From Dichetophora obliterata (Eukaryota; Arthropoda; Insecta; Diptera; Sciomyzidae), in the NCBI GenBank assembly GCA_963920525.1, contig OY986438.1, positions 185,603,388-185,667,387 of the forward strand: DNA of 64,000 nucleotides. Direction: 5' to 3'. The translations under genes were made by a program, and so were the position numbers. Numbering within the stretch: the first letter of the stretch is position 1; the number at the start of each line of letters is the position of its first letter. Below the pieces are notes generated by a model. The model was not told the DNA's origin. It made no database searches and was given only the letters and a program-made list of their open reading frames with translations. Of the stretch, positions 1 through 8,957 are shown one piece after another.

Positions 1-3000
1 CAGCCCTATTTCTCTAATGAATTTGAGAATGTTCTTAGGTTCAAGGGATGAAACCTGCTCTAGACTCAGCTCATAATTCCCCAGTGCTAGTTTACGTCTG
101 CGAGCCACGGCGTCGCAGTTTGTAAGTAGGTGTATTGGAGTCTCCTCTGCTTCTTCACAGAAACGGCAGTTACTATCGGTCTCTATGCCCAATTTCATCA
201 GGTGGTATTTGAGTTTACAGTGTCCTGTAAGGAACCCCGTTAGAATCCTAAGATTCGGTTTGCCTAAGCTTATGCACAATTTTGCTCTCCGAGTGTTAAA
301 ATCTCTGAGGAGCAATTTGGATTGTCTTAGCTTTGGGAGGCTTTTCCAAAGGTTTGATCGTTTATGCCTCTCCTCCCTTCTTAGTTCTTCTTTTATAGAG
401 TGTGTGCCCAATCCGCAGAATGGTTCTGGCCCTATAAATTTTGTGGCTGCACCCTGTCGTGCTAGTCCATCGGCTTCTTCGTTACCCTGTATTCCTTTGT
501 GTCCTGGGACCCAAAGTATAGTAACAGTGTTATTCTTGCCTAGTTCGTTGAGTTTTGTTAGGCATTCCCATGTTATTCTCGATGATATCTCACAGGAAAC
601 TAATGCTTTGATTGCTGCTTGGCTGTCTGACATCACAACTATATCCTGACCTTTGTATTTACGGTCCAGATTGAATTGTGCACACAGCTGTATTGCTAGG
701 ATCTCCGCTTGGAAGATACTGGGTGTTGTCCCCATAGGTTCAAAGTGCTTGGTTCTTGGCCCGTACACCCCTGCGCCTATACCTTCCAATGTCTTGGACC
801 CATCTGTATACCATGCTATACTGTGTGGTTTCTTGACCTGCGATATCATCTCGCTGTCCCACTCTTTCTTGGTACTAAGCTTAATTCCGAAGTGTTTTTC
901 GAAGTTATACCTTTTTACTATATCGTCTCTTGGTAGATCGATGTAGGGAGTGTGCTTTGCAATATCCTCCTTCTCTCTACTGCTGATAGTTTTACCTGAA
1001 CCTGTCCCCTCTTTTGCAATGCACAACAGAGTTCGCTTGGCTACTCCCTCTATGACAAGGTGTAAGGGTGTTAGGTCCAGAATTACTTCTAGTGCTGCTG
1101 TAGGGCATGTTCTCATGGCCCCTGTGATGCATACACAGGCCAGTCTCTGCACCCTTGTTAGCATATTCCTCATTGTGGTTAGCTTGGTTCTCTCAGCCCA
1201 TGCTATTGCACCATAGGTGAGGATGGGTCTCACCATCATGGTATACATCCAGCGGAGAATTGTTGGGTTACAACCCCAGCTTTTCCCCGCCAGGCTCCTA
1301 CATACCATGAGTGCGCGCGTTGCTTTGTTTATAGTTACCTCTGCATGTCTTCTCCAGAGAAGCTTTGAATCTAGTGTAAGTCCCAGATACTTTACTTCTC
1401 CTTTGAAGGGAATTTCAGTGCCATCCATTCTCATTGTTCGGAGGTTTGGCAGGCTTCTTTTGTTAGTGAAAGGTACTATGGTGGTTTTCGCTGGGTTGAT
1501 ACTTAATCCCACTGTGTTGCACCACTCCTTTGTTACTGACAGTCCTCTCTGTATCAGGTTACAGAGTGTATCCTCGAACTTCCCTCTCGCTATTAAGGCG
1601 ATGTCGTCTGCGTAACCCTGACATTTTATGCCATTCTCGGTTAGCATCGTTAATAATTCGTCCACAACAAGACTCCACAGCAGTGGAGAAAGGACTCCGC
1701 CTTGTGGGCAGCCTTTTGTTGTTTTGATTCTTAAAGTGGTGTTGCCCACTTTTGTTTCTGCAGTTCTAGTGCTAAGCATTTGGCATATCCATCTGCTGAG
1801 CGTATCATTTACTCCTTTTTTGTGTAAAGACTTCTTCACAGCCTCGTGAGAAGTATTATCAAAGGCTCCCTCTATGTCTAGAAAGGCACAGAGTACGGTT
1901 TCTTTGTTTTTGAAAGCTGACTGGATGTTGCTAGCCAACTGGTATAGAGCAGATTCTGTAGACCTGCCTGCCCTATACGCGTGTTGACAGGGGTGCATTG
2001 GTGCCTTCTCCAGAATCTCAGTTCTTATATAGTTATCTATTACCTTTTCCATTGTTTTAAGTACAAATGAGGTAAGGCTAATGGGTCTAAACGACTTTGG
2101 TAGCGTGTAGTCTATTTTCCCTACTTTTGGTATGAAGGTGACTATCGCCCTTCTCCATTTCCTTGGGATATAGCCCAGCGCAAGGCTGCTTCTAGTTATT
2201 TTGACTAGGTGAGGCAATATAGTTTCTGCACCTTTTTGTAGAAGTGCAGGAAAGATGCCGTCTACACCTGCTGATTTGAATGGTTGAAAGGTTCTGAGTG
2301 CCCAATCTAGACGAGCCTTAGTACAAATGCTCGTTGCAAGTTTCCATTCTTCTTGATTTGGAGTGATCTGCCTGTCTGCTGTCTCATACTCAGTTACCGG
2401 TGTACTGCCCGGGAAATGAGTTTCTAGAAGGTGACTGGCTCGTTGCTCTTCTCTAAGCGTATAGCTTCCGTCTGGCAATAGAAGTGACATTTTTGTCTCC
2501 ACTCTGCCTTTAGCCATTGCTTTGTGTATCCTGGCTGCTGCTGGCGTGGAAGAAATGTCTTCACAGAAGGTTCTAAAGCTCTGTCTTTTGGCTTTCCTGA
2601 TTTCTTTATTATACTCCGTCAGAGTCGCCGTGTAGTTGTGCCATTCTCCGTTGCGCTTTGCGGCATTAAAGCTGCATCGCACCTTCTTCCGGAGTCTGGT
2701 CAGCTCAGCGCTCCACCAAGGAGTATGTTTTGTTCTTGCCTTGTGCCCTGTTGGACAGCTAGATTCGTAGGCATTATATACTGCATTGTTTACTTGCTCT
2801 ACATAGCATTCAAGTTCTAGGATGTTACTAATTCTACTCCTAGCTTTTACGTTCTGTAGGTTTTCTTTCAGGTTGTTGGTGTATGTGTCCCAACTGGTAT
2901 TTCTTGGGTTTCTTTTGGGTTCTGTCTCTTGACATTTCGCCCCAAATCTAAACTCTATTATTCTATGGTCAGACATTGAAGGTTCCATTGATACCCTCCA

Positions 3001-3630
3001 TTCCCTAATCATATCCCCCACATCTGGGCTTCCTATGGTGAGATCTAAGACCTCTTCTCTAGCCCTAGTTACAAAGGTAGGTGTTACCCCCACATTGAAG
3101 AAGTCTAGATTACTACTTAAAAGAAATTCTAAAAGGTACTCACCTCTGGTGTTGACGTTGGTGCTTCCCCAAATTGTGTGGTGCGCGTTGGCGTCACAGC
3201 CGATGATTAGTGGAAGGTGCTCTTTCCTGCAATGCTCCACGAGTCTTTTTATCTCCGCTGGGGGAATGTTGACATCGTCCCCAGGAAAGTAAGCGGATGC
3301 GATCACTATGGCGCGGTGCTTGCCATCAGTTTCGATGTGAGTCTCGATAACTGAAAGGTCCCGCGTCATAAATTCTGAAAGACAAATATAATTAATATTT
3401 TTCTGCATTAGAATACATGCTCTGGGATTGATTGTTCTCTGGTCCCAAGTTACCTGACCCTCTTTGCAGTAGAGGCCACTTACTTTTCCCCTGTAGCACC
3501 AGGGTTCTTGGATCAGCACGAAGCCCAGTTGTTCTGTGGTAAACCTCCGAGCAATAACTGCCGAAGCAGCTTTTGCATGGTGGAGGTTTACTTGGGCAAA
3601 TTTCGTGCTGGTTACTGTGCCGATCGTCAT
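1..3630 (-). CDS. LINE ORF2: endonuclease / reverse transcriptase / RNase H polyprotein (C-terminus beyond left edge)
   Basis: I read the minus frame starting at ATG 3630-3628 triplet by triplet to position 1: 1210 codons with no stop. It should nick target DNA and copy its own RNA by target-primed reverse transcription. APE-type endonuclease: IQEPW with E42, GCDANAHH with D146 and N148, and SDHR with D221-H222. Reverse transcriptase: FLDIEGAF with D585, the block GCPQGGVLSPLL (641-652) and YADD (673-676). RNase H: YTDGSKT D943, E976, SDS D1002, then LWVPGHKGIQGNEEAD with H1044 and D1054, so all catalytic positions are present. A Cys-X2-Cys-X8-His-X4-Cys motif (C1155, C1158, H1167, C1172) follows. 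The last residues in view (ILKFIREIGL) resemble the usual C-terminal end, so little is probably missing. The start overlaps the ORF1 stop (ATGA), which suggests termination-reinitiation. Confidence 0.95.
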   Translation of the reverse strand, partial: MTIGTVTSTKFAQVNLHHAKAASAVIARRFTTEQLGFVLIQEPWCYRGKVSGLYCKEGQVTWDQRTINPRACILMQKNINYICLSEFMTRDLSVIETHIETDGKHRAIVIASAYFPGDDVNIPPAEIKRLVEHCRKEHLPLIIGCDANAHHTIWGSTNVNTRGEYLLEFLLSSNLDFFNVGVTPTFVTRAREEVLDLTIGSPDVGDMIREWRVSMEPSMSDHRIIEFRFGAKCQETEPKRNPRNTSWDTYTNNLKENLQNVKARSRISNILELECYVEQVNNAVYNAYESSCPTGHKARTKHTPWWSAELTRLRKKVRCSFNAAKRNGEWHNYTATLTEYNKEIRKAKRQSFRTFCEDISSTPAAARIHKAMAKGRVETKMSLLLPDGSYTLREEQRASHLLETHFPGSTPVTEYETADRQITPNQEEWKLATSICTKARLDWALRTFQPFKSAGVDGIFPALLQKGAETILPHLVKITRSSLALGYIPRKWRRAIVTFIPKVGKIDYTLPKSFRPISLTSFVLKTMEKVIDNYIRTEILEKAPMHPCQHAYRAGRSTESALYQLASNIQSAFKNKETVLCAFLDIEGAFDNTSHEAVKKSLHKKGVNDTLSRWICQMLSTRTAETKVGNTTLRIKTTKGCPQGGVLSPLLWSLVVDELLTMLTENGIKCQGYADDIALIARGKFEDTLCNLIQRGLSVTKEWCNTVGLSINPAKTTIVPFTNKRSLPNLRTMRMDGTEIPFKGEVKYLGLTLDSKLLWRRHAEVTINKATRALMVCRSLAGKSWGCNPTILRWMYTMMVRPILTYGAIAWAERTKLTTMRNMLTRVQRLACVCITGAMRTCPTAALEVILDLTPLHLVIEGVAKRTLLCIAKEGTGSGKTISSREKEDIAKHTPYIDLPRDDIVKRYNFEKHFGIKLSTKKEWDSEMISQVKKPHSIAWYTDGSKTLEGIGAGVYGPRTKHFEPMGTTPSIFQAEILAIQLCAQFNLDRKYKGQDIVVMSDSQAAIKALVSCEISSRITWECLTKLNELGKNNTVTILWVPGHKGIQGNEEADGLARQGAATKFIGPEPFCGLGTHSIKEELRREERHKRSNLWKSLPKLRQSKLLLRDFNTRRAKLCISLGKPNLRILTGFLTGHCKLKYHLMKLGIETDSNCRFCEEAEETPIHLLTNCDAVARRRKLALGNYELSLEQVSSLEPKNILKFIREIGL

Positions 3631-5375
3631 AGCACTGGACTGCTGCCCCGGTCTTCTTCAGGCAGCGTTGCTACTACCTCAGTCGGAGGTTCGCTTTTAC
3701 AACCTTCAATCGTGAGAGCGGCGAGGTTCATGCCCTCTGCTTGATCTTCGATTGAAGGTGTTGCGGTGATGACCGAGACGGAGGCGAACTTCTCCGTAAC
3801 AACTTCACCAGTAGGTTGTATTGGTGGCGTTGCGTCTTTTCCTTCATTTGGAGTCGCAGATGTGGCTTCTGTGGACGATACCACTGTTGACGTTACAGCT
3901 GTGGGCGCTGCAGCTGTGGATGTTGCTGCTTTGACCGGTTTGGTTGGTGGCGATTTTGTGCCCAACACCGGAATGGTTCCAAAGCGGAAGCTGATAGTGG
4001 AGCCCCTTGACTTGATAGTCTCAAGTGACTCCCTATCTATCGAGAACGTGAGCATATGCCCACTTCCCTCATCCTTGGAGCTCAATATCTTCCAATACTT
4101 AGTATTGAGACCATCGTTCTGGGCGGCAATTAGTCCCATCGATCTATTGATCTCCGTGCTTGAACTTCTTGGCAAGAACATTCTAACGGTATGCCCTTTT
4201 GGGACCTCCTCCCCTAGGCAAGCCATAAGTTCTAGCCCTTTCCATTGCTCGAGCTTTGGTGCTGCTGCTCGCAGCCATTCTGCTGTTGAGGGATTCGAAC
4301 AGTCGACTAGTAACATGCCCGGACGAAAGTGAATTCCCTCAAACTGTAGCTTGGTGGACCAGCCCTTCACTACTTCGCTCAATATGGCTTCTTCTAGCTC
4401 CGATAGCTCATCCGGACTTAGCATTTGCCGGGGGTATTCTTTGGGCAGAACCGCTATTTGGATGCCCTTAGTTATGCTTGCATAGCTTTTTCTATTTTTC
4501 TGAGGTTCTGGCTCGGGTACCTTAGCCCCTGGCACTGACCTACTGTTGCTTCCAGGAGCTATTCTGGCCTTCTTGCTCTCTGGACGTTGAGGAGGCGTTA
4601 TCTCGCTGCAGCTCCTCTTCGTTGCCTCTGGTACCGGTGCTTTACCCCGATGCTCTACCGCTCTTTCATGAGCTACTTCGGGTGCCATGCCCTGTTCCAG
4701 ATAGCGCAGATACCATCTTACGCCTGCTCCACTAAGGCCGACTCTTAGTGGGTCGTCTAGCCCTCCTGGCTCCCCGCGCTGAGGGAGGTGGACACGGCGA
4801 CGTCTACTGTGGAAGGGCTTGTGTTTTTGCCCTTCTTCTGATTCCCTTTTCTGTGCCGCATCCTTGGATGTTGACGCAGTTTCCGAGATTGGGATACTTT
4901 TTGGAGCCGACGTCGTATCATCCCGGTGTTCTTCCGGGGGAATTTTTACAGGATGTGATCTCCTGGGGCTCGCAGTTTTTCTTTGGTGGCTGGTACTAGG
5001 CCTTTGACCGCTGTGGATGGTATGCTCCACTCGATCTTTGCCGTACGGGTGCCTCCTCATCTGTGTGCTGCAGTGTCTGTGATCATTATGGATTCTATGC
5101 TCCACCTGATCATTGCTGCGTACAGTCCTATTGACTTGTGTTCTGGCTGGCGGAGGAGGATTTCTCCTAGGTTTGGTGCCTTGCCGTTGACCTTCTTCTT
5201 GGAATCTCTGTTCCATGAGGTCTGCTGCTCTGCTTGCGGTGACTCCCCGCAAGTCTTCCTGTTTGTTGTGTTTTGTTTTTTTTGTGCTCATATTTAAGAT
5301 TCGACCGGTAGCTCGTGTCCGAGGACAAAAGCGTCGCAGTCTATGTTTTATGGCTGGGAAAGGGTGGTCAACCAT
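3627..5375 (-). CDS. LINE ORF1: gag-like RNA-binding protein with DUF4780-like domain
   Basis: This frame would encode the nucleic-acid-binding partner of ORF2. The frame is open upstream to at least 5507, but the codon there is GTG, so I chose ATG 5375 (582 aa; G at -3 and G at +4). ATG 5291 (554 aa, starting MSTKKTKHNK, A at -3) is an equally good alternative. The N-terminal half is basic and low in complexity, and repeats a VEHxIH segment at about residues 90-106 and 114-130. A stretch beginning LSGAGVRWYLRYL near 214 is followed by a globular region at about 296-471 (LLVDCSNPSTAEWL, then GEEVPKGHTVRMFLPRS) that resembles DUF4780 of insect retroelements. The C-terminal part is Ala/Thr-rich. 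I see no CCHC knuckle in ORF1. It ends in TGA at 3629-3627, overlapping the ORF2 start. Confidence 0.9.
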   Translation of the reverse strand: MVDHPFPAIKHRLRRFCPRTRATGRILNMSTKKTKHNKQEDLRGVTASRAADLMEQRFQEEGQRQGTKPRRNPPPPARTQVNRTVRSNDQVEHRIHNDHRHCSTQMRRHPYGKDRVEHTIHSGQRPSTSHQRKTASPRRSHPVKIPPEEHRDDTTSAPKSIPISETASTSKDAAQKRESEEGQKHKPFHSRRRRVHLPQRGEPGGLDDPLRVGLSGAGVRWYLRYLEQGMAPEVAHERAVEHRGKAPVPEATKRSCSEITPPQRPESKKARIAPGSNSRSVPGAKVPEPEPQKNRKSYASITKGIQIAVLPKEYPRQMLSPDELSELEEAILSEVVKGWSTKLQFEGIHFRPGMLLVDCSNPSTAEWLRAAAPKLEQWKGLELMACLGEEVPKGHTVRMFLPRSSSTEINRSMGLIAAQNDGLNTKYWKILSSKDEGSGHMLTFSIDRESLETIKSRGSTISFRFGTIPVLGTKSPPTKPVKAATSTAAAPTAVTSTVVSSTEATSATPNEGKDATPPIQPTGEVVTEKFASVSVITATPSIEDQAEGMNLAALTIEGCKSEPPTEVVATLPEEDRGSSPVL

Positions 5376-5675
5376 GCCAGAGCCCGCATACCATGGTAAG
5401 GCCACAGTTACTTCATGAGGCGGCCTGTTATCATGAAGGCTCCGTTCCAATACAGTCGGTATACCCCCTGACTGCAAACCATCCAATGGGCACGGTGCGC
5501 ATGACACCCTGGATTAGGGGGGAGTAACTTTTAGTTGTCGCTTCACAAAAGATGCAGGCTCTGCTGAGCTGTAGGGTTATGCCCTACAGGGAGGAACTAC
5601 TCCAACCGGCAGTATTGTGTCATTGCAACTTAAGCCCCTACATCGCGTCAAGATTGTTACTCGGAGTAGGGGTTG
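5376..5675 (-). promoter_or_regulatory. LINE 5' leader, likely promoter and structured RNA
   Basis: LINEs of this group usually carry an internal promoter here. Complementary blocks are visible: CTGTAGGG (5569-5576) with CCCTACAG (5582-5589), a perfect 8-bp hairpin with a 5-nt loop; CCCCTAC (5635-5641) with GTAGGGG (5666-5672); and GAGTAAC (5522-5528) with GTTACTC (5656-5662). The second and third pairs cross each other, which would make a pseudoknot-like fold. A role in 5' processing or in initiation at ORF1 is inference. Confidence 0.5.
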
Positions 5676-5876
5676 GTTTCTTAGTTATTCTTAAATTTTC
5701 TGACATATTTCAAGTAGTATGAATCAATGTGGTTTAAATGCTGGACACGAATTTAGCACAGGTTAGAGTTACTGTTCCATATCGTATTTTATTTTCGTTA
5801 ATTAAACTTTACTAGTAAGATATACTAAATTTATTAAGTTTCTATTTGAGTTCTAACAAAAAATTGCAGAAAGATA

Positions 5877-6831
5877 TGGCGAAAGGCTACTGATGTTCAG
5901 AGGCTCAGCGGCATTTGATTCAGCAAATAAAAAATGGTGGAAGCACAGTTTCAGAGATTGCTCTGCTTCTTAGATGTTCGTGAAAGTTATTACATATCGC
6001 ATTACAACATGTAGAGCAGTATAAGAGCATTAAAAATGTAAAATAGCGACCAAGAGCGCGAAAAACAATAGCAAGAGAGGGCCATTTGATTTATAGAGCT
6101 TCACTTAGTGATCCTTTTAAGACCTCAAATAAAATTTAAAATGAAATTTCATCAAAATATGGCATAAATGTATTCTCAAAAGGCATAAGAAGACGCTTGA
6201 ATGAAAACAATTTCCGTAGCTTTATAGCCCAACAAAGACCACATGTGTCGCAAAAAAATATTAAATATTTAAAAAGTCAACGAATTTTTGGAAAAATGTG
6301 CTTTGGAGGGATAAATCAAAGTTTTGCCGGTTCGCATCTGACAGCAAACAATATGTGTGGCGTCCTCAAAACATGCAACACAATCCAAAGTACAAGCTCA
6401 AGACGATTAAACAGGGTGGCTGAAATGTTATGGTATGGGTGGCGTTTTCTTGACACGGAGTTTGTCCGATTGTTAAAATTTACCAAAAAATGGATCATCA
6501 CGCTTACAAAAACGTACTTGTCAATACCATGATACCGATTCAAGAGGATAATTTGCAACTTTAATGGCGTTTTATGCAGGATAATGATCCAAAGTGCAGT
6601 GCTCACATAGTTAAGAGTTGCTTGGAAGACGAACATATTAATATTTTGAAGTGGCCATCGCAATCATCGGACTTAAACCCGATTGAGAATCTGTGGAGGG
6701 ATGTCGAGCAGCAAATACTAACAGTAAAATCCAAAAATTTGCCAGATTTGTTTAGGGAAATCCAAAGGATTCGGTATAGTATTCCAAAGTACCGTTGTGA
6801 GGCTTTGGTCAAAAGTTTACCAAGGATATGA
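5877..6831 (+). pseudogene. Tc1-family transposase, DD34E type, broken
   Basis: The protein would cut and join the element ends. A degraded N-terminal DNA-binding part starts near 5877. From about 6371 a frame reads NPKYKLKTIKQGG, then a stop, NVMVW, a further stop and a third stop at the TAA before WRFMQDNDP, so at least three in-frame stops break it. The C-terminal piece at 6574-6831 is well kept: QDNDPK, then WPSQSSDLNPIENLW. There are 34 residues between the D of QDND and the E of NPIE, the DD34E spacing of Tc1. It cannot make a working enzyme. Confidence 0.85.
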
Positions 6832-6927
6832 GATGCAGTAATTCAGAATAAGGGATTTCCTATGAAATATTGAGTTTTATGCAATCAATTTTGATTATAT
6901 TTTTTATCCTAGACATTTTTTCGCTCG

Positions 6928-7143
6928 TGTGCTAAATTCATGACCAAGTCGAAATGCTTATTTTAATTTTTATTTGGTTTTAAGTCCTATAAGAAAAAGT
7001 TTTGAAATAAAAAAATGTATATAAGAAATAAAGAAGACATAATATATACACTAAAAAAAAAATTAATTAAAAATTTACAACAAATAAATGGAAAAAATAT
7101 AAGTATTCACTTTACTTTTTTAAGTGTGCTAAATTCGTGACCA
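6928..7143 (+). repeat. Direct-repeat pair inside the right end of the Tc1 element
   Basis: TGTGCTAAATTCATGACCA (6928-6946) recurs as TGTGCTAAATTCGTGACCA at the outer end (7125-7143), 197 bp apart with one mismatch. This is the arrangement known as IR/DR, where the transposase binds both copies. I could not find an inner copy on the left side. Confidence 0.75.
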
Positions 7144-7151
7144 CCACTGTA

Positions 7152-7608
7152 CCTCAGTTGTTTGGTTCCCGCGATATGGCTGTTATATTGACGATATTGA
7201 TTCAATAGAGATTACTATTTTCATTTACCACCTTATGAATATCGACTACAGCTACAGAAGAATCAGAGAACTATGCTAAATGTTAGTTGGATTATAAAGC
7301 TTTTACATGGACATGTTAAAAGTCCCTTTTTACTGATAAAACATACTTCAATGTTCCTCTTCGTCCTAGAAGATCTTTTGAGTTACTGTATATGCATTTT
7401 TGTTGAACTAATTACTTGCAAAATGCACCATTGAGAAGCGCTTGCGGTGGCTTTAATTTTGGCTCCGATATCATATTTTGAAATGAATCCATGTACTCAA
7501 TAAATGTGCCGTCTAATTGATGCTAAAATTGATTAAAGGACCATATTTCATTAACCCATTGAGTCCCAGCCTAATTTTTTAATTGTTAAACAGGCAACTT
7601 TGGCATTT
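7152..7608. other. Non-coding AT-rich stretch between two transposons
   Basis: No coding region or recognised repeat. It includes TTAACCCATTGAGTCCCAG near 7553, which resembles a TTAA-element end but has no visible partner. Confidence 0.5.
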
Positions 7609-7612
7609 TTAA

Positions 7613-8953
7613 CCCTGGAAGGACATGCTTCGTCGAATCGACGACGCATGGTCACATATTATCGTTTTTCTTTCTTGTTTTTGTTTGTTTTGTTCTCATT
7701 TGTCGTATAGCGTAAATCGTAGTCTAGCTGTTGGTGTGCGCAAACGTACAGTCAAATAAATAGTGTGTAGGTATGATTTTTAAGAATTGGCGTCGTCAAA
7801 ACGACGAAGCATGTCTTTTGTGTAACTTTTTCATTTTTTTATGTTATTCTTTTTATATGAAAATTTTGTCATATTTTCTGTAATAATATCAGATTTATAC
7901 AGTTAAAATGGAAATTGTGAAGCAACAAATTAATAAAAGTTGAGGAAATAGAAAAATTTCTGTCGATTTGTGACGACACAACGAATTGGATTGCAACAAC
8001 GATAGATTAGGTACAGGGGACTCTCAAAATAATCTAGACAACGACTTGGACGATGAGCCGCCCTACAACAACAATGAGGAGGCTGGTCAAGAGGACCCTT
8101 TCAATGAAAGCTTTGAAGAATAAAGCTCAACAGGGTATTTAAGTACCTTTGACGAAGACAATGTAACGCTTGCTTAAGGAAGCGTCGATACATTTGGTCA
8201 CATGTGTAGAGTTATGTGCTGTTCACTAACAGATAGCCAATATGTCAATTCTATGGTTTTCTGAATATGGCTTTCATTAATGCTTTATTATCTATACGAA
8301 CAACATGGTCTAGGCAAATCAAAAGACCTTCAATCGTGCCGGCTTAATGAAAGTTAACACTTTTCACTTATTAAAGTTTAATTATATAATAGGATACTGA
8401 TTCCAACTTTTCCGACAGCGGTGCGAAACAGCATCAACAGTCTATGGCTGAAGAATGATTGAAACCCTCCAAAATTAAATTCTGAGAAGAAGAGGAAAAT
8501 ATGTGCTCCAATCATCGCATGAACAAATCATAGTGCTCAAAATGCCATATGAGCTTGTGTGGGGAGCATAAAATAGAGCTTTGTGCATTTTGCCTATAAT
8601 ATATTCTCAACCCTATAAAAATGTGATCTCATTAAAATTTAGTACATTATTTCTTAAACAACAACAAATTCCATGTAAAACATGTGCCTTTAATTATAAT
8701 TATTTGGTTTTTTAAATGTAACTTTTGTAAAACAATCCAAATTAAGTCAATCTGTGAAAAACTAATATTTTTATTAAAAAACATTATATAATAAATAAAC
8801 TGTTGTTTTTATTTATTCTACATAATAATCAAAAACAAGTGATTTTGAAACATTATGATATAAAGGTAGTCCTTAGGAATATTTGAAAAATAGCGTAGTC
8901 GATTCAACGAAGCATGATTTTTATGTATAAAAAATAAGCATATCCCTCGAGGG
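7613..8953 (+). mobile_element. piggyBac-like element, decayed, about 1.34 kb
   Basis: The element is flanked by TTAA at 7609-7612 and 8954-8957. The termini are inverted copies: TTAACCCTGGAAGGACATGC at the left and, read inwards from the right, TTAACCCTCGAGGGATATGC. Both match the piggyBac pattern of TTAA plus CCC. Subterminal GCTTCGTCGA / CGACGAAGC motifs occur at 7627-7650, 7789-7816 and, degraded, at 8893-8916. Transposase remnants lie in plus orientation. The length is about half that of an autonomous element, so it is internally deleted. Confidence 0.85.
7908..8596 (+). pseudogene. piggyBac-like transposase remnant
   Basis: Two recognisable fragments survive. Near 8037-8121 an acidic stretch (DNDLDDEPPYNNNEEAGQED) matches the usual acidic N-terminus. 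At 8492-8596 a Cys/His cluster reads MCSNHRMNKS, a stop, then CSKCHMSLCGEHKIELCAFC, the arrangement of the C-terminal zinc-binding domain of piggyBac transposases. The catalytic core between them is largely missing. It encodes no functional protein. Confidence 0.7.
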
Positions 8954-8957
8954 TTAA

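Larger units (their letters stand above)
1..5675 (-). mobile_element. Non-LTR retrotransposon (LINE), LOA/R1-like, apparently intact, 3' end beyond window
   Basis: The unit reads leftwards: a structured 5' leader (about 5675-5376), ORF1, then ORF2 joined through an ATGA overlap. ORF2 has APE-type endonuclease, reverse transcriptase, RNase H and a C-terminal CCHC motif in that order. ORF1 with a DUF4780-like domain plus ORF2 with RNase H points to the LOA/R1 side of the Jockey group; that clade call is inference. It is far more GC-rich than its surroundings, and neither ORF is broken in the window, so this looks like a young copy. The 5' boundary is placed where composition turns AT-rich, near 5675, give or take about 20 bases. 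The 3' end, tail and target-site duplication lie to the left of the window. Confidence 0.93.
5736..7149 (+). mobile_element. Tc1/mariner-type DNA transposon, inactive
   Basis: The right end reads TGTGCTAAATTCGTGACCA (7125-7143), then CCACTG and a TA dinucleotide at 7150, the usual Tc1 terminus and target. The left end has the inverse, CACGAATTTAGCACA (5746-5760), with a more eroded outer part and the flanking TA lost. Between them lies a broken transposase. About 1.4 kb, within the family's usual range. Confidence 0.85.

Noticed and set aside
3766..4332. Plus-strand open frame of 188 codons and many others over 185-5527
   Set aside because: They are antisense shadows of the LINE ORF1 and ORF2, whose minus-strand motifs are unambiguous.
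5376..5507. Longer ORF1 beginning at 5507
   Set aside because: The codon at 5507 is GTG; ATG 5375 or 5291 is a more likely start in a eukaryote.
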